64,000 nucleotides of DNA from Halichondria panicea (GCF_963675165.1 NC_087379.1:5993839-6057838), one strand, 5' to 3'. Shown: positions 34,001-46,251, counted from the first letter of the stretch. Numbers and translations are program-made. The notes: generated from the sequence alone by a model not told the origin.

Positions 34001-35953
34001 GGACCATATCGAGGGACAAGGGTTTTGCCAGACTCCTGAATAATGGACCACTCCCCAATACGCATGTTCATGTCAATCTCCAGCTCAGTCATGGTGGCAT
34101 CAGTCTGCAGGTAGAGGAGGAGTAGAATAGTGCTGTGTATGCAAATGATGTGCATGCAAGAACCTGTATATACGGGAGACATGCCCTTGTACTATTAGCG
34201 TGTTACAATGTACAGTTACAAAACATAACGTACGTAGAGCTTTTGTAAGAATCAAAAGTTACTGAGTGAAAGCACATTCATTATTATAAGGAAAAGGAAA
34301 GTGATGTGTAACTCAACCAACACAATGACTCAACACAATGGTTCTCATAAGCTAACATACCTTGGTCATGCTGGTGATGTCAATGCCAAAGTGAGCAAGG
34401 TGCTGACTCAACAGAGGGTCGAGTACCATATCCTCCTCATCATAAGAGTACACGTCCCCTCCGTCAGGTGTGATGGTCCCTAGTTTCACCGCCAGGGGGT
34501 ACCGGGTATCAGCGTAGTAATCTACAGCGTGATTGTTACCCCCAGATCCTGCACGGAGGACATGTATAACATCAGTCACAGTGTATCAGGCCAGTGCTGT
34601 ATAAGATGTGTACGGAATTCTACAATTTTCTAGCTTCTTTCCTTGCTGTGTAGCAGGCTAGCATTAATTTTTGTCGGCATTTATTTACAGAATGTCAGAT
34701 AAAGGATTAGCCCAACACGATGAGTGACTGCAGAGCATTGCTGGCAAGTGAAAAATGTTTAGACAATGAAGTTATTTCATGTACCATCAAAGTATTTTCG
34801 TCCACAGAGTATGGTACCGTCAGTGAGGTTCATCCAGAGGTTAGAGGTCAGGTCACACATGGAACACTTCCATCCACTGCAGCACCACCAATAACAATGT
34901 AAGTATGGTGTGTATCTTGGTGGGTTATTATACAAACCTTGGTAGCACTTTGACTCCATTGTCCAACTGAACCAGGGCCATTGCATGCCTGCAAACAAGA
35001 AGCATGACTCCATATATAGAGCATCAAGTAACAATGGACTTACTTGGACACTATTCTCTTGTCCCCATCCCATGCAGCAATGGCCTCCTGCTTGGTGGCT
35101 GTGTGTGCAGACTGGATGCCTCTAATGGACTCTTGGATCTACAGTACAGAGAGATTAACCATTTGACTGTATGTACACGTAACTTATGTTACGACGGGAA
35201 GTGATAGAATACATCCACGTCCCAAACCCACACCTACCATCCCTTCAACACACACTTTACAAGCAACCTACTCACTTAATAATGCATGCAGATAAGAATG
35301 AGAAAAATGTGTCTGGTTCTTAATATTGTATGCAACACACGTTTCACAGCACGTTATGATGGGAAGTGATAGAATACGTCCATGCACGTCCCAAGCCCAT
35401 ACCTACAATTGTACGCACAATACAAGCAACCACACACACCTTCTGTGGCAGAGGTATGATAGTGAACTCAGGCAGCACCAAGAGAGAATAGCTCTCCTCA
35501 TACTCCACCTTCTCTACTCCTCCATTGAAACCACCCTCCATCCCAATAGCAAGACGAGTCGGCTTCTTACTGGGTGGGGCTTCATCCACCACAGGAGCCG
35601 GGGCTGGGGCTGAAATGGAAAAATGATGACAATTTCTTTAGAGCTGCATTTAAACATTATTTTTTGCTGACCTATTTCCTTTTTTTGATGATTTTTTTGA
35701 TGACTCTTTGGTTTTCTGGTAGTGCATATCCAGATACTGGCAACTCAGCCCAAGGAAAGAGCTCAGACTCACACACAGTCCACTCTCCATCTCCTGCATC
35801 AAATCATACAATGTCTGAATGTAAAACTTTTGTGAGCTCGCTATAGCTAGATAACGTACAGGGGAGTCAAAGGAGTAGACACATTCATCCTTGTAGACCT
35901 TGTCCCCTCCTAGGAACAGTGCTCAAATCCCTTCCTTGCAACGATGCAGCCAT
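31060..35953 (-). CDS. USP5: USP5-like copy 4, most complete exon set
   Basis: Best template for the gene. Exons on the minus strand, 5' to 3': 35860-35953, 35672-35814, 35440-35609, 35044-35138, 34938-34988, 34785-34876 (ZnF-UBP, WKCSMC), 34361-34548 (GGNNHAV), 33911-34104 (Cys box GNSCYLNS), 33769-33840, 33606-33709, 33478-33558, 33190-33394 ([10 protein letters not shown]), 33031-33088, 32884-33006, 32733-32821 (FPDYLMIQ), 32535-32660, 32387-32479 (UBA1), 31845-31892, 31621-31757 (UBA2), 31440-31554, 31060-31241 (His box). All internal borders fit GT-AG. The order matches human USP5 throughout. Exon 2 alone in the array keeps the family sequence ([17 protein letters not shown]). Exon 1 has an 8-base deletion that shifts frame, exon 3 lacks DPQL, and the exon 2/3 phase is off by one. 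Active only if an alternative start is used or the exon 1 lesion is an assembly error. Confidence 0.87.
31944..32360. mobile_element. Intronic MITE (copy 4)
   Basis: CAGGGTTTCATC-ended element at the same UBA1 intron site as in copy 2, with intact ends but a shortened poly-G left arm. Confidence 0.85.
33398..33450. repeat. (GT)n/(GC) tract in the USP5 copy 4 intron
   Basis: Shorter and more GC-interrupted than the tract in other copies, before the DAQEF exon. Confidence 0.85.
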
Positions 35954-36548
35954 TACGAGGTAGAGCTCTGATTCAGCAGACCATGTGTACGTGTGCGTGT
36001 GGAAGATCAATCTGGTAAACCTTAGCGTCAAATAAAGTAGTCAGCAAACTTTGTTAGCGACCATACCAAAATCACACAGTACTTCATAGTTTTAGGAAAC
36101 TAAATTGTAAGAATGGATTTAGAGAATACTGTGTATGTTATATATTCCTATATTCAGAGGTTCGACTGGTGTGTGATTACTTCTCAATACATTATTCTCT
36201 TGTGGACTGATCACAACATCAAAGACAATAATGCAGCTTCTTCTAGCTAGCTAGGGTTATGCACATACCTCTCTAGTCTCCCGGTAACCACGGCATAGTA
36301 TCCAAGCATAAATTAGTAGTATCTATGATCCAAGGGCCTTCATTGGGAACAACTGGACATCCAAAATTGCTGAGCACACGATATGCTGGCTGGGAGGGTC
36401 AGAGTTTATTGTTAAGTGTAGATATTCCCAGCCTAGCCATGGGACCAACTAGACCACAAATGCACAAAACCTAAGACTACCAACAATTTACACACTAAGA
36501 TACACACTTCACAAGTTCTTAGTTAGTTTGCTTGTACTACTGATCTCG
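35954..36548. other. Spacer between USP5 copy 4 and TRIM copy 5
   Basis: More diverged from the other units than any other spacer; the exon-like block (about 36270-36370) is interrupted by extra bases. A minus-strand AATAAA at 36405-36410 is the likely TRIM copy 5 signal. Confidence 0.5.
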
Positions 36549-38774
36549 TTAGAATATCTGCAGTCGCCCATTGTTACAATCGGATACAACAACAGAGTCA
36601 TTGCGATCAATAGAGAGTCCATAAATGGTATTAAACTGTCCCTCTTCCGTTCCTGGTCCACCAAACGTGGTGATGTAGGCTCCCTGAGATGTGAACACAC
36701 TCACATGATTCGGTCCATTCTCACTGACGTACACTGTGTCACTACTGTCGATGGCTATGGCCCAGGGACGACTCAACTTCTGACGGTTGGCTTTTTGTGA
36801 GAAGGTTCTCAGGAATTGACCTTCAGCAGTGAAGACTTGTACTCGATGGTTATAGTGATCAGTCACATAGAGGTTGTTGGCACTATCAAATGTTGCAAAT
36901 AGTGGGTTTTGTAATTGTCCGTTCCCATTGCCAGGTGTACCGAAACACCGTACAAACTTCAGTTCAGTAGAGAGCACTTGTATTCTGTGGTTGCTCTGAT
37001 CAGCCACATACAGGTTATTGTCTCTTCTGTTATAACAGATACCAAGTGGGCAACTAAACTGAAGGTTACCACTGCCTTGACTACCAACAACCGCCACAAA
37101 CTCTCCGTCGGATGAGAACTTATTCACACGATGATTGTTAAGCTCTACTACATAGATGTTGTCGTCTTTGTCCACAGTCACTCCATATGCATTATTCAGC
37201 TTTCCGAACGTTCGTATCTTCTCACCCTCTGGTGTCAATACAGAGATAGTAGCTCCACCACCTTCAACAACAATCAACTCTCCCTTACTGTTGAAGACAG
37301 TGCCTCGTGAGCTGTTCACACCTCGTACAACTCGGGAAGGCTTGATGAAGCTCTGTGGTGATGGGACTACAGCTATTGGGAATGGACTGCCTCGTACTGC
37401 GTCCCCATTGACAGTGATGTGTAGTTCATGCTTTCCTCGTTTCATTGGGCGATAGTTGATCTTGTGTTGGCCATGTTGTTTAACCACTTCACATTTCAAT
37501 CTGTTTTTGCACACGACATGCACAAGTTCAGCTTGGAGGTCGAGCTTGAGTTCGAATTTTTTGTTTTTCTTAGTCATTGCTTGAAAGGATACAGTTTTTG
37601 TTTCTCCAGTTGTAGCACCTTTCAGACCATCTCCTGTCGTGTGGCTGTTTTCTAAGCTGAATGATCCACGCTGTTCAATCTCAAGGAATTCTCGACAAGC
37701 TTGTTGGAGAGATTCTTTTCCTTTAGCGATGAGTTCTATGTCAGCCTTTGTCTCTGGCTGAATAGTTTTCGGATTGAAGTCAGTCGAAATTTGTTTGATT
37801 CTCTTTATAACGGAAGATTTCATTTCGAGTACTTCACCGTCTGTGCCTGTTTTGAGACCACCCTCAGCGTACTCCAGACAGCTGGTCAGTTTCACTTGAG
37901 TGATCTCTACTTGGTCCCTCTGTGCCGCCAGATCCTTCAGCTTCTGCTGAGTCAGTATCTCTAGCTCTCCCACAAGCCCTGCCTTTCGTTGGTCCAACAG
38001 TCGATGTTGTTCGTCAATCTCCTTGTGGATGTTGGCTTCAATTGTGGCCCTCTGATCGTGGATTGCCTTGGCTCTTGTATCAAAGTCCTTCAGAGCTCGT
38101 TGTACACTGTCCAGCTTCTCTTTGACTGGTTTGAGACTTGAGACAAGTTCTTCCTTGTGCTTGGTCAGCACATCAGCCACCAGGTCGTAGTTGTGGTCTT
38201 TGTGGAGACGAATGGTGCAGTCCGTGCAAATGAGAGTGGAGCAAGTATCACAGTATATCTTGAGGGCATTCTCCGAGTGTTTGGGGCAATGGGGGACGGC
38301 CTTTTGGGGGGGAATGAGGCTAGTCACTTGAGCGTTGAGTTCATCCAGCGAAATTAGTTTATGACTCCGTAGATATTTCACTTTCTTGTGAGCAGCTTGA
38401 CACTCGTCACACAAAAAGTCCCCACAGTCGTTACAGTATCCGGTGGCTTTGCCTTCTTCACAGCTGCCACAGTTTCTATCATTGTCGTCTTCGGCTTTGT
38501 TGAAAGCATCTTGTATCTCAAACAAGTGGTCAATATGGAAGTCTGATTGCAGTCCAGCCACTCCCCTCTCTGACAGTGGGACAATGTGTCGACAGGTGGG
38601 ACAAGTGAGGGAGCGTCCATCCTTGGTCACTAGTTTCTCCAGACACGGGGACTTGCAAAACACGTGAAAACAAGGCAAAAGTTTCGGCTGCTTGAAAGTG
38701 TCGAGACAAAGGGAGCATTCGAGTTGAGCATCGAGTTTCTTGAGAGCTTCTTTCGTAGTCACTCTCTCGGCCAT
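36549..38774 (-). CDS. TRIM-NHL E3 ubiquitin ligase, copy 5 (741 aa)
   Basis: Complete TRIM-NHL protein. RING and both B-boxes carry all metal ligands; class B B-box 1 (QAAHKKVKYLRSHKLIS) with EEGKAT where others have EDGKAT. The filamin domain has one residue fewer (EVVKQHGQH). NHL loops read ELNNHR, DQSNHR, DHYNHR and DCNNGR. It keeps the six-residue loop in blade 2 that copies 4, 6 and 7 shorten. It ends in LQIF like most copies. Confidence 0.95.
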   Translation of the reverse strand: MAERVTTKEALKKLDAQLECSLCLDTFKQPKLLPCFHVFCKSPCLEKLVTKDGRSLTCPTCRHIVPLSERGVAGLQSDFHIDHLFEIQDAFNKAEDDNDRNCGSCEEGKATGYCNDCGDFLCDECQAAHKKVKYLRSHKLISLDELNAQVTSLIPPQKAVPHCPKHSENALKIYCDTCSTLICTDCTIRLHKDHNYDLVADVLTKHKEELVSSLKPVKEKLDSVQRALKDFDTRAKAIHDQRATIEANIHKEIDEQHRLLDQRKAGLVGELEILTQQKLKDLAAQRDQVEITQVKLTSCLEYAEGGLKTGTDGEVLEMKSSVIKRIKQISTDFNPKTIQPETKADIELIAKGKESLQQACREFLEIEQRGSFSLENSHTTGDGLKGATTGETKTVSFQAMTKKNKKFELKLDLQAELVHVVCKNRLKCEVVKQHGQHKINYRPMKRGKHELHITVNGDAVRGSPFPIAVVPSPQSFIKPSRVVRGVNSSRGTVFNSKGELIVVEGGGATISVLTPEGEKIRTFGKLNNAYGVTVDKDDNIYVVELNNHRVNKFSSDGEFVAVVGSQGSGNLQFSCPLGICYNRRDNNLYVADQSNHRIQVLSTELKFVRCFGTPGNGNGQLQNPLFATFDSANNLYVTDHYNHRVQVFTAEGQFLRTFSQKANRQKLSRPWAIAIDSSDTVYVSENGPNHVSVFTSQGAYITTFGGPGTEEGQFNTIYGLSIDRNDSVVVSDCNNGRLQIF

Positions 38775-38971
38775 GGCTTTGGGAATTTATCAAGGTTTGT
38801 TATACTTGGCGTTATCTGTGAGCGGGGACGGAGACATACAATAAGCACACGTACACACACACATCTGTTAACATTGCTAACAAGTCAAGATACACAGAGT
38901 TGATCACATGTCATCATAGATACTAGTATATCTATGATGTCATGCAGGATTTATTAAACTCACAAATCTTA

Positions 38972-39540
38972 GGCCACAACAAGAGGTAGTTCTGTTTCTG
39001 GTCAGGTTGCTTGCCTGATTACGTGAGGCCAAGAGGGACAACAGCAACTGAGCCACACATATTTGCAGTGTCATCACTTTTTTATTTTTCACAGTTTGTC
39101 TTTAAAAACAGTTTACAACACAATAATAACATCTAAATAACATACAGGAAGAGGTATTTTAGGCTTTGGCAACCAGAACATTGAACTGAGAATTGTCTCT
39201 ATATCAAACACCTATATAATTATGTCATTGCACTAGCTTGAGCCATTGTACGTGCTCGCTCTGTATCAAAGCAAAAAAGCAAAATGAGACCACATAATTA
39301 TTGCGTTAGCATAATAACATCTTTCATTGCAAAATACAAGATAGTATATATAATTATTAATACAAGATACAAGCACTAGCTTACTGAATATTGAAGTGTT
39401 GTATAGGTGCTGTACATGTAATTATTGCAACACCCACTCAACCTAAAGTGAGTGGGTGTGGTTTGCGCTACTCGTTTCGCCATATGACATGCCATATGCA
39501 GCTATAATTATTAGGTAAATACCCTATCACACCATAAAGG

Positions 39541-39574
<34 letters not shown>

Positions 39575-39649
39575 TGTTGCTGAAAAAACAGCCCAGTGAA
39601 ATATTGAGCGGCGGATGGACCAGAAACAGAACTACCTCTTGTTGTGGCC
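38972..39649. mobile_element. Harbinger-like TIR element, 678 bp
   Basis: Begins GGCCACAACAAGAGGTAGTT and ends with the complement at 39618-39649; flanked by TTA on both sides (38969-38971, 39650-39652). It is the reverse complement of the right half of the element at 847-2015, inserted at a different site. It contains a run of about 30 A (39543-39572) and no transposase. Confidence 0.88.
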
Positions 39650-39652
39650 TTA

Positions 39653-40067
39653 GATTGAATCGATAATATCATAGATTGAAGAGTTAGATGATTGAATCAA
39701 GGAGGATATATTGCATATACAGCTAGCCATGTCATGCACATAGATATAGATATTAGAGGACTCACAATTGAGGTCGAACCGAGAAGCAAAGCACATTCGA
39801 AATTTAGTGATGTCATGTGAATTGATTAATAATTAATTTATTCATTGCTGACATTTAACATTCCAGAAAGCCATAGTTATATTATACAACACAGCACATG
39901 ACTTAATTGTGAATCTTGATGTTTAATGTACAGTAATATAATCAGGTAGATTTACACAATACACATGGCAGAAAAAAATCCACAGCCACAATAATTTATA
40001 CAACACATGCACATAATTGATACATGACTTAATTGTGAACTGCGCATTGTTAGTGTGCTATCAGTTT
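39653..40067. other. AT-rich spacer between TRIM copy 5 and USP5 copy 5
   Basis: Shares sequence with the spacers of units 1 and 3 (TCATTGCTGACATTTAAC). No gene is visible. Confidence 0.6.
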
Positions 40068-42025
40068 TTATGAGGTTCCAACTCTTTTGTACAGATAGAG
40101 GTAGGCCAATTCTCTGGGGGGAGCAGCTGACTCGGCAACTTTAGCATCGTTGAAGATGATCCACTTGCCATCTTTCTTGATGTGACAGACGTAATGGCCG
40201 CACATGGTGGAGGTGCCCATGTGACTGATGAAGGCCGTCAGCTCGTATTCTGAGAAAAACATTACTTAAAATGAAGGGCTAAATTCAAATTTTAAACACG
40301 AACCAATTAATTTCAGGATCTAGCATCATAGCACAACCTAGTTGCAAATGCGTACATGTAGCTACTCCATGTACTCATGTAGAGCTTACAAAAACACGAA
40401 AATGTGGTCTAAAGGAATGCATAGAAGAGGCATATGACTTGACTTACTTCCTGGTCCATCATGATAGGTTGGTCCCACCTCTGACGGCTGATCCACCTCC
40501 ATAGCCGCCAGCTCAGTCATGTGACTAAACACCCAATCAGCAGCTCTCTCTACATTACCATCCTGAATATAATGAAGTATAATTATGTACCGTGACAGTC
40601 AAAACAGTGAACTAATAATTATAAACTCTATCAGACTAACTTACAGTTGCTTTCAGTGCTTTGATGGCTTGCTCTCTGGTGAATCTCAAGCTCATTACTA
40701 TGGCAACACTGTCTTCACTGACGGGCGGGCTGGCGGAGGCCTTGGACTGTGGCTTTGGAGGCTCAAATGGGGCAGCAAAATCTGCACAAATGCAATCAGT
40801 TAAAAATGATTGAACTCAACGAATAATGCTTGATCATGAGTGATGATCGACTGACGGATTTTCTGTACCTGGGTCTCCATGTGTTCCAATATCCAATTCA
40901 TAGCCGGCTCAACACCTGTGTGTGTGTGTGAGTGTGTGGGTGTTTGGGGTAAGTAAGTAGCAGTATTAATTAATTTCGTCGTACCTTGGTTTTGGGTGTT
41001 AAAGACGCCTTTCTTGCACCCCTCTAGATCAAAGCCCATGGACACCAGCTGCATCACCACCCCCTCATCAATTTCAACTGCGTGATAGTGAAATTGCAAA
41101 TATTTCAAGATTACATACTTATGATAGCATACCGGGTTTCTCCTCTTGTTGATTGGCAGGGGCATCCCCGCCATCAGGGAGCTCAACCTCTCCCGGCTGT
41201 AGACCACACCCTCTCAAGTGAGACAAATCCAGAGTGTCGGGAGCATCAACAAGCACATCTGATAGTCACATGCATTACACAGCACTAGTGTCAGGTAATG
41301 ATCATAGCTTAATTAGGGATCAACTGACCAATTTTCTTTGGAACCCAGTCCTCAGCAAAAGTGAACTTGACAATCTGTATCATGAGGTAGTCTGGAAATG
41401 AGGTGAACCGCGAGGTCCTGTGGGTACACACATGTAGTTAATAGCTAGAGTAGTGTTTTGTTTAGGAATGACCGCATACTTTTTTGCCAGGCCTTTCCCA
41501 CCAACTGCTGTACTGTAGAAGTCCGAAATCTCATGAGCTAGTGCAAACCTCTCTAGACATGCAGTGAATGGTACCTTGGCTCGAACAATGTCATCAGGAT
41601 TGCTGGAGGAAGGAGAGTTAGGGTTAGTATATACTCGATACTCGTTATGTCTCTTACATTCTCTGCTTGTTTGCTTCTAATTCTTTCTTCTTAACCTCCC
41701 AGGCAGCCACTTCAGCTGTGAGGGAAAGAGATCTTTCATACCGGTACACGCATAAGCGCACAAGAGTATAAAATTTGGACCAGTAAATTACAAGCTACGA
41801 CACTGTCACATGATACCTTTGTTAGTGGCTGTGTCCAGAGGTATACGGGCAGGGGAAGGAGGTTGTCCTCTCTCAGGGAGTAGCGGACCTTCCCTGAGGC
41901 TACACACTCGATTCGTTCCTCAGTCTGGAACCGGAATGAGTCCACTGCATTCAGAGTCCCAGGTTTGGTATGTTGATTCTTGTCAATTGATGCCAGCAGG
42001 TGAAGATAGAACTCCTGAGCATCCT

Positions 42026-42097
<72 letters not shown>

Positions 42098-42163
42098 TTG
42101 TGTGTGTGTGTGTGCGTGTTTGTGTGTGTGTGTGTGAGAGTGTGTGTGATAATAAATAGATAC

Positions 42164-42244
<81 letters not shown>

Positions 42245-44608
42245 AGGGGGAGGAGAGCAAGATAGGGTACCTGTTGCCTCATAGTACTAAACTCAGGGTG
42301 GTCTCGACCAATCAGAGCCTTGAACATCATTGGGGGAATTCCCTCTTGCTCCTGGATAGCAACATAATGTAACCATAGACACAGCAGTGAGAGCATACCT
42401 TGGGCGGCTTTGTTTCCTTGTTACTTGGTGCCTCTTCTGACGGGGGGGGGGGGGGCTCTTGAGAGTACTGACCAGACAACAACCCCACTGCTAGTTTACT
42501 CCTGCAAAGAGAACAGTGTCGATAAGGGTATATATAAAGAGATGAGACACATGATAGGTGAATTGAATAGGAAATGTCTCACGTACAATTGACAGTCGAA
42601 GTCAGAGGTTGGGTTGGCAGGAGAGTTTTGGAAGATGGTACCAGCATTATCAAAATACCTGCAGCATTTATCAAACACAGGAGACAATAATACTGCACAT
42701 GTAGTGTGTACAGTAGGTTCTAGCTGACCTTTGCTTGAACTCTGGTAGAGAGAACATGACCTGCATGACTGAGTTCAGATAGCCGCTGTTGCCAAGGTTA
42801 TGCATCCCCGTGTACCCTGGACCATATCGAGGGACGATGGTTTTGCCAGACTCCTGAATAATGGACCACTCCCCAATACACATGTTCATGTCAATCTCCA
42901 GCTAAGTCATGGTGGCATCAGTCTGCAGGTAGGAGGAGAAGATTAGTGCAGGAAAGAACCTGAATACATTTAGGGAATTGTATATACAGGGCTTTGTTAA
43001 CACTACATGCCCTTGTACTATTAGCATGTTACAATGTACAGTTACAAAACACAACGTACGTAGAGCTTTTGTAAGAATCAAAAGTTACTGAGTGAAAGCA
43101 CATTCATTATTATAAGGAAAAGGAAAGTGATGTGTAACTCAACCAACACAATGACTCAACACACTGGTTCTCATAAGCTAACATACCTTGGTCATGCTGG
43201 TGATATCAATGCCAAAGTGAGCAAGGTGCTGACTCAACAGAGGGTCGAGTACCATATCGTCCTCATCATAAGAGTACACGTCCCCTCCGTTAGGTGTGAT
43301 GGTCCCTAGTTTCACTGCCAGGGGGTACCGGGTATCAGCGTAGTAATCTACAGCGTGATTGTTACCCCCAGATCCTGCACGGAGGACATGTATAACATCA
43401 GTCACAGTGTATCAGGGCAGTGCTGTATAAGATGTGTATGGAATTCTACATTTTGCTAGCTTCTTTCCTTGCTGTGTAGCAGGCTAGCATTAATTTTTGT
43501 GTTATTTACAGAATATCAGATAAAGGATTAGCCCAACACGATGAGTGACTGCAGAGCATTACTGGTAAGTGAAAAATGTAATGAGACAATGAAGCTATTT
43601 CATGTACCATCAAAGTATTTTCGTCCACAGAGTATAGTGCCGTCAGTGAGGTTCATCCAGAGGTTAGAGGTCAGGTCACACATGGAACACTTCCATCCAC
43701 TGCAGCACCACCAATAACAACGTAAGTATCGTGTATATCTTGGTGGGTTATTATACAAACCTTGGTAGCACTTTAACTCCATTGTCCAACTGAACCAGGG
43801 CCATTGCATGCCTGCAAACAAGAAGCATGACTCCATATATAGACATCAAGTAACAATGGACTTACTTGGACACTATTCTCTTGTCCCCATCCCATGCAGC
43901 AATGGCCTCCTGCTTGGTGGCTGTGTGTGCAGACTGGATGCCTCTTATCGATTCTTGGATCTACAGAGAGATCGAAATGAGAAAAATGTTGTCTGGTTCT
44001 TAATATTGCATGCAACACATGTTTCACAGCACGTTATGATGGAAAGTGATAGAATACGTCCATGCACGTCCCAAGCCCATACCTACAATTGTACGCACAA
44101 TACAAGCAACCCACACCTTCTGTGGCAGCTGTGGATCTGGCAGAGGTATGATAGTGAACTCAGGCAGCACCAAGAGAGAATAGCTCTCCTCATACTCCAC
44201 CTTCTCTACTCCTCCATCGAAACCACCCTCCATCCCAATAGCCAGACGAGTCGGCTTCTTACTGGGTGGGGCTTCATCCACCACAGAAGCCGGGGCTGGG
44301 GGCTGGAAGGTGCTTAATTTTAAGCCATGTATTTTAGCGTTTTAATATTGGCTGACCTTTTTCGTTTTCCTGATGAATAGAAACAGAGACTCTTTGGTTT
44401 TCTGGTAGTATCGTGACTCAGCCCAATCAAGGAAAGAGCTCAGACTCACACTCTAGCTCCACCTCCTGCATCAAACAATGTAGTAAACCTTTTTAGCTAT
44501 TATAGCTAGAGAGTCAAAACAGTAGACATACTCATCCGTGTAGACGTAGTCCCCTCCTAGAGGAACACAAACAGTGCTCAAATCCCTTCCTTGCAACGAT
44601 GCGGCCAT
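40068..44608 (-). pseudogene. USP5: USP5-like copy 5: Cys-to-Gly, stop codon and frameshift
   Basis: Exon set of an isopeptidase T gene without the intronic MITE found in copies 2, 3, 4, 6 and 7. The Cys box reads GNSGYLNS: GGC at 42782-42784 replaces the catalytic Cys codon. Just upstream in the same exon, TAG at 42902-42904 interrupts the TELEIDMN segment (ACT TAG CTG). The DAQEF exon has a 2-base insertion (GGTATACGGG, about 41841) that shifts frame in LPLPVP. A run of about 15 G at 42441-42455 disrupts the SREPPSEE exon. Exon 1 (start 44608) is open, but exon 2 contains TGA. The His box (TMCGHYVC) and UBA exons are intact. Clearly not an active enzyme. Confidence 0.9.
42026..42244. repeat. 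Expanded (GT)n tract in the USP5 copy 5 intron
   Basis: About 219 bases of GT repeat split by GATAATAAATAGATACCA near 42148; the longest intronic tract of the array. Confidence 0.95.
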
Positions 44609-44694
44609 CGGTAGAGCTCTGATTCAGCCGGCCGACCATGTGTGCAGAAGATCAATCTGGTAAACCTTACATATCGTCAAATAAAATAGTCAGC

Positions 44695-45448
44695 TAGCCT
44701 CGTTCCCAGGCCTTACTTTTGTCACTGTTCATCCATAAACAAGACATAGTGAGGCAGCAAGGAAAGAAATGGGCGTACAGTTAAGAAAAAGTAAGGCCTG
44801 GTTTGGGAAATCGCGTGATCCACAAGGATTTTTATGAACGTGGGCGATATGTAGCCCACAATCGTGACGTACGGTATTCTCCCACGCATTCAGAGTAAGA
44901 CTGTACTGTACTGCACTGCACTGAGACAACCACCAAGCTGTGCTGCAAGTCAGATCAGAGAACCAGCGTGGCCAGCTCTGGTGGCAGTAGCTACCTGCTA
45001 TATGATAATGATGACTAAGCTATTCTACTATAGCATGTAGAAAGACACAATAGTGATAGAATCTAAACACACAATCTAGACTAGTAGATCATCTAGCTAA
45101 GCCTAAAGTATATAGCTAGCTAGCTATAGTGCTTGCAAACTTCCAGTTCCAAGTCCATGTCCAGCTTGCTGCAGGCAAAGTTTTATTAGTCGTAGACCTC
45201 TGCGTGGGCAGTCCAACATCTCTAGCTCAGTATGCCCACGCTCATTTTCACCCTTCTACCACCCTTCTACCCTCACGCGACTTCCCGATACAGGCTCTCC
45301 TTTTTCCTAACTTTACGTCTATTTCTTTCTTTATTCCTCCAATTAATACCGTATTTTATCTCATTGAACGAATAATACAGTATTTTATCTTATTGAACGA
45401 TTGTGATAAAGAACAGAAAAAGGAGAGCCTGTGTAGAGCTAGAGGCTA
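44695..45448. mobile_element. TAGCCTC-ended element, 754 bp
   Basis: Starts TAGCCTCGTTCCCAGG and ends TAGAGGCTA, flanked by TAGTCAGC (44687-44694, 45449-45456). It is the reverse complement of the element at 13105-14100 but carries a single copy of the module that is triplicated there. It sits upstream of USP5 copy 5, beside the next insertion. Confidence 0.85.
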
Positions 45449-45499
45449 TAGTCAGCAAACTTTGTTAACAACCACGGGATAGTATCCAAGGGCCTTCAT

Positions 45500-45814
45500 A
45501 GTTGGGCGGAGCCCGACCGTCCCTGACGGGAGGTCGGGTTGCAAGCCTATCTGGGATTTGTTCTAGCGCCACTATAGTGGCGCCCTATCAGATTGCAGCA
45601 TTTTCACGTGGCTTGGTTACACTTCCGCTTGCATCTAGTTGCAAAACCGCATGCAGTATTGCTGTGCCATCCTGTGGTTTACAACGTCATCAAGTCGGTT
45701 AACACCCACTTGAGAATAATAATATTCATAGCAGTACTACATAATGCGCAGAACAAATTCCAGATAGGCTTGCAACCCGACCTCCCGTCAGGGACGGTCG
45801 GGCTCCGCCCAACT
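45500..45814. mobile_element. Foldback MITE with 11-base target duplication, 315 bp
   Basis: Ends are at least 55 bases of perfect inverted repeat starting AGTTGGGCGGAGCCCGACC. Flanked by AGGGCCTTCAT on both sides (45489-45499, 45815-45825); the empty site is visible in units 1, 2, 4 and 5. The centre has a second palindrome (GGCGCCACTATAGTGGCGCC-like, about 45567-45585). An 11-base duplication is at the upper end for Mutator-like elements. Confidence 0.9.
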
Positions 45815-45825
45815 AGGGCCTTCAT

Positions 45826-46251
45826 TGGGAACAACTGGGCCAACTTGACTGGCCATCCAGAATTAGAGCATATCTACAGGGGCAATCACAATATACAGTC
45901 AATATATAATTTTATGCAATCTAGAGGAACCTTCTAGGTCCATCTGACTGTGTATGCTCCTCTAGCTCTCAGCATCCACTGAACCGTATATACATCATAA
46001 ACCACCCGGACCACGTGTCTGTAAGATAACATGGACATGCTGGCTAGGTTGGAGGGTCAGAGTTTGATTACAAAATCAAATGTGCTGTACATTTATTCAC
46101 AGCCAATAATTATAACAACATTGGATTTGATATTAGATCTAGCTAGACTACAAATGCACAAAACGTAAGAAGACTACCAACAATTTCCACACTAAAATAC
46201 AAACACATTTCACTACTTCTTAGTTTGCTTGTACTACTGATCGTGATCTCA
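45826..46251. other. TRIM copy 6 3' flank
   Basis: Contains the remainder of the exon-like block (about 45835-45880) and a minus-strand AATAAA at 46092-46097. No intact gene. Confidence 0.5.
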
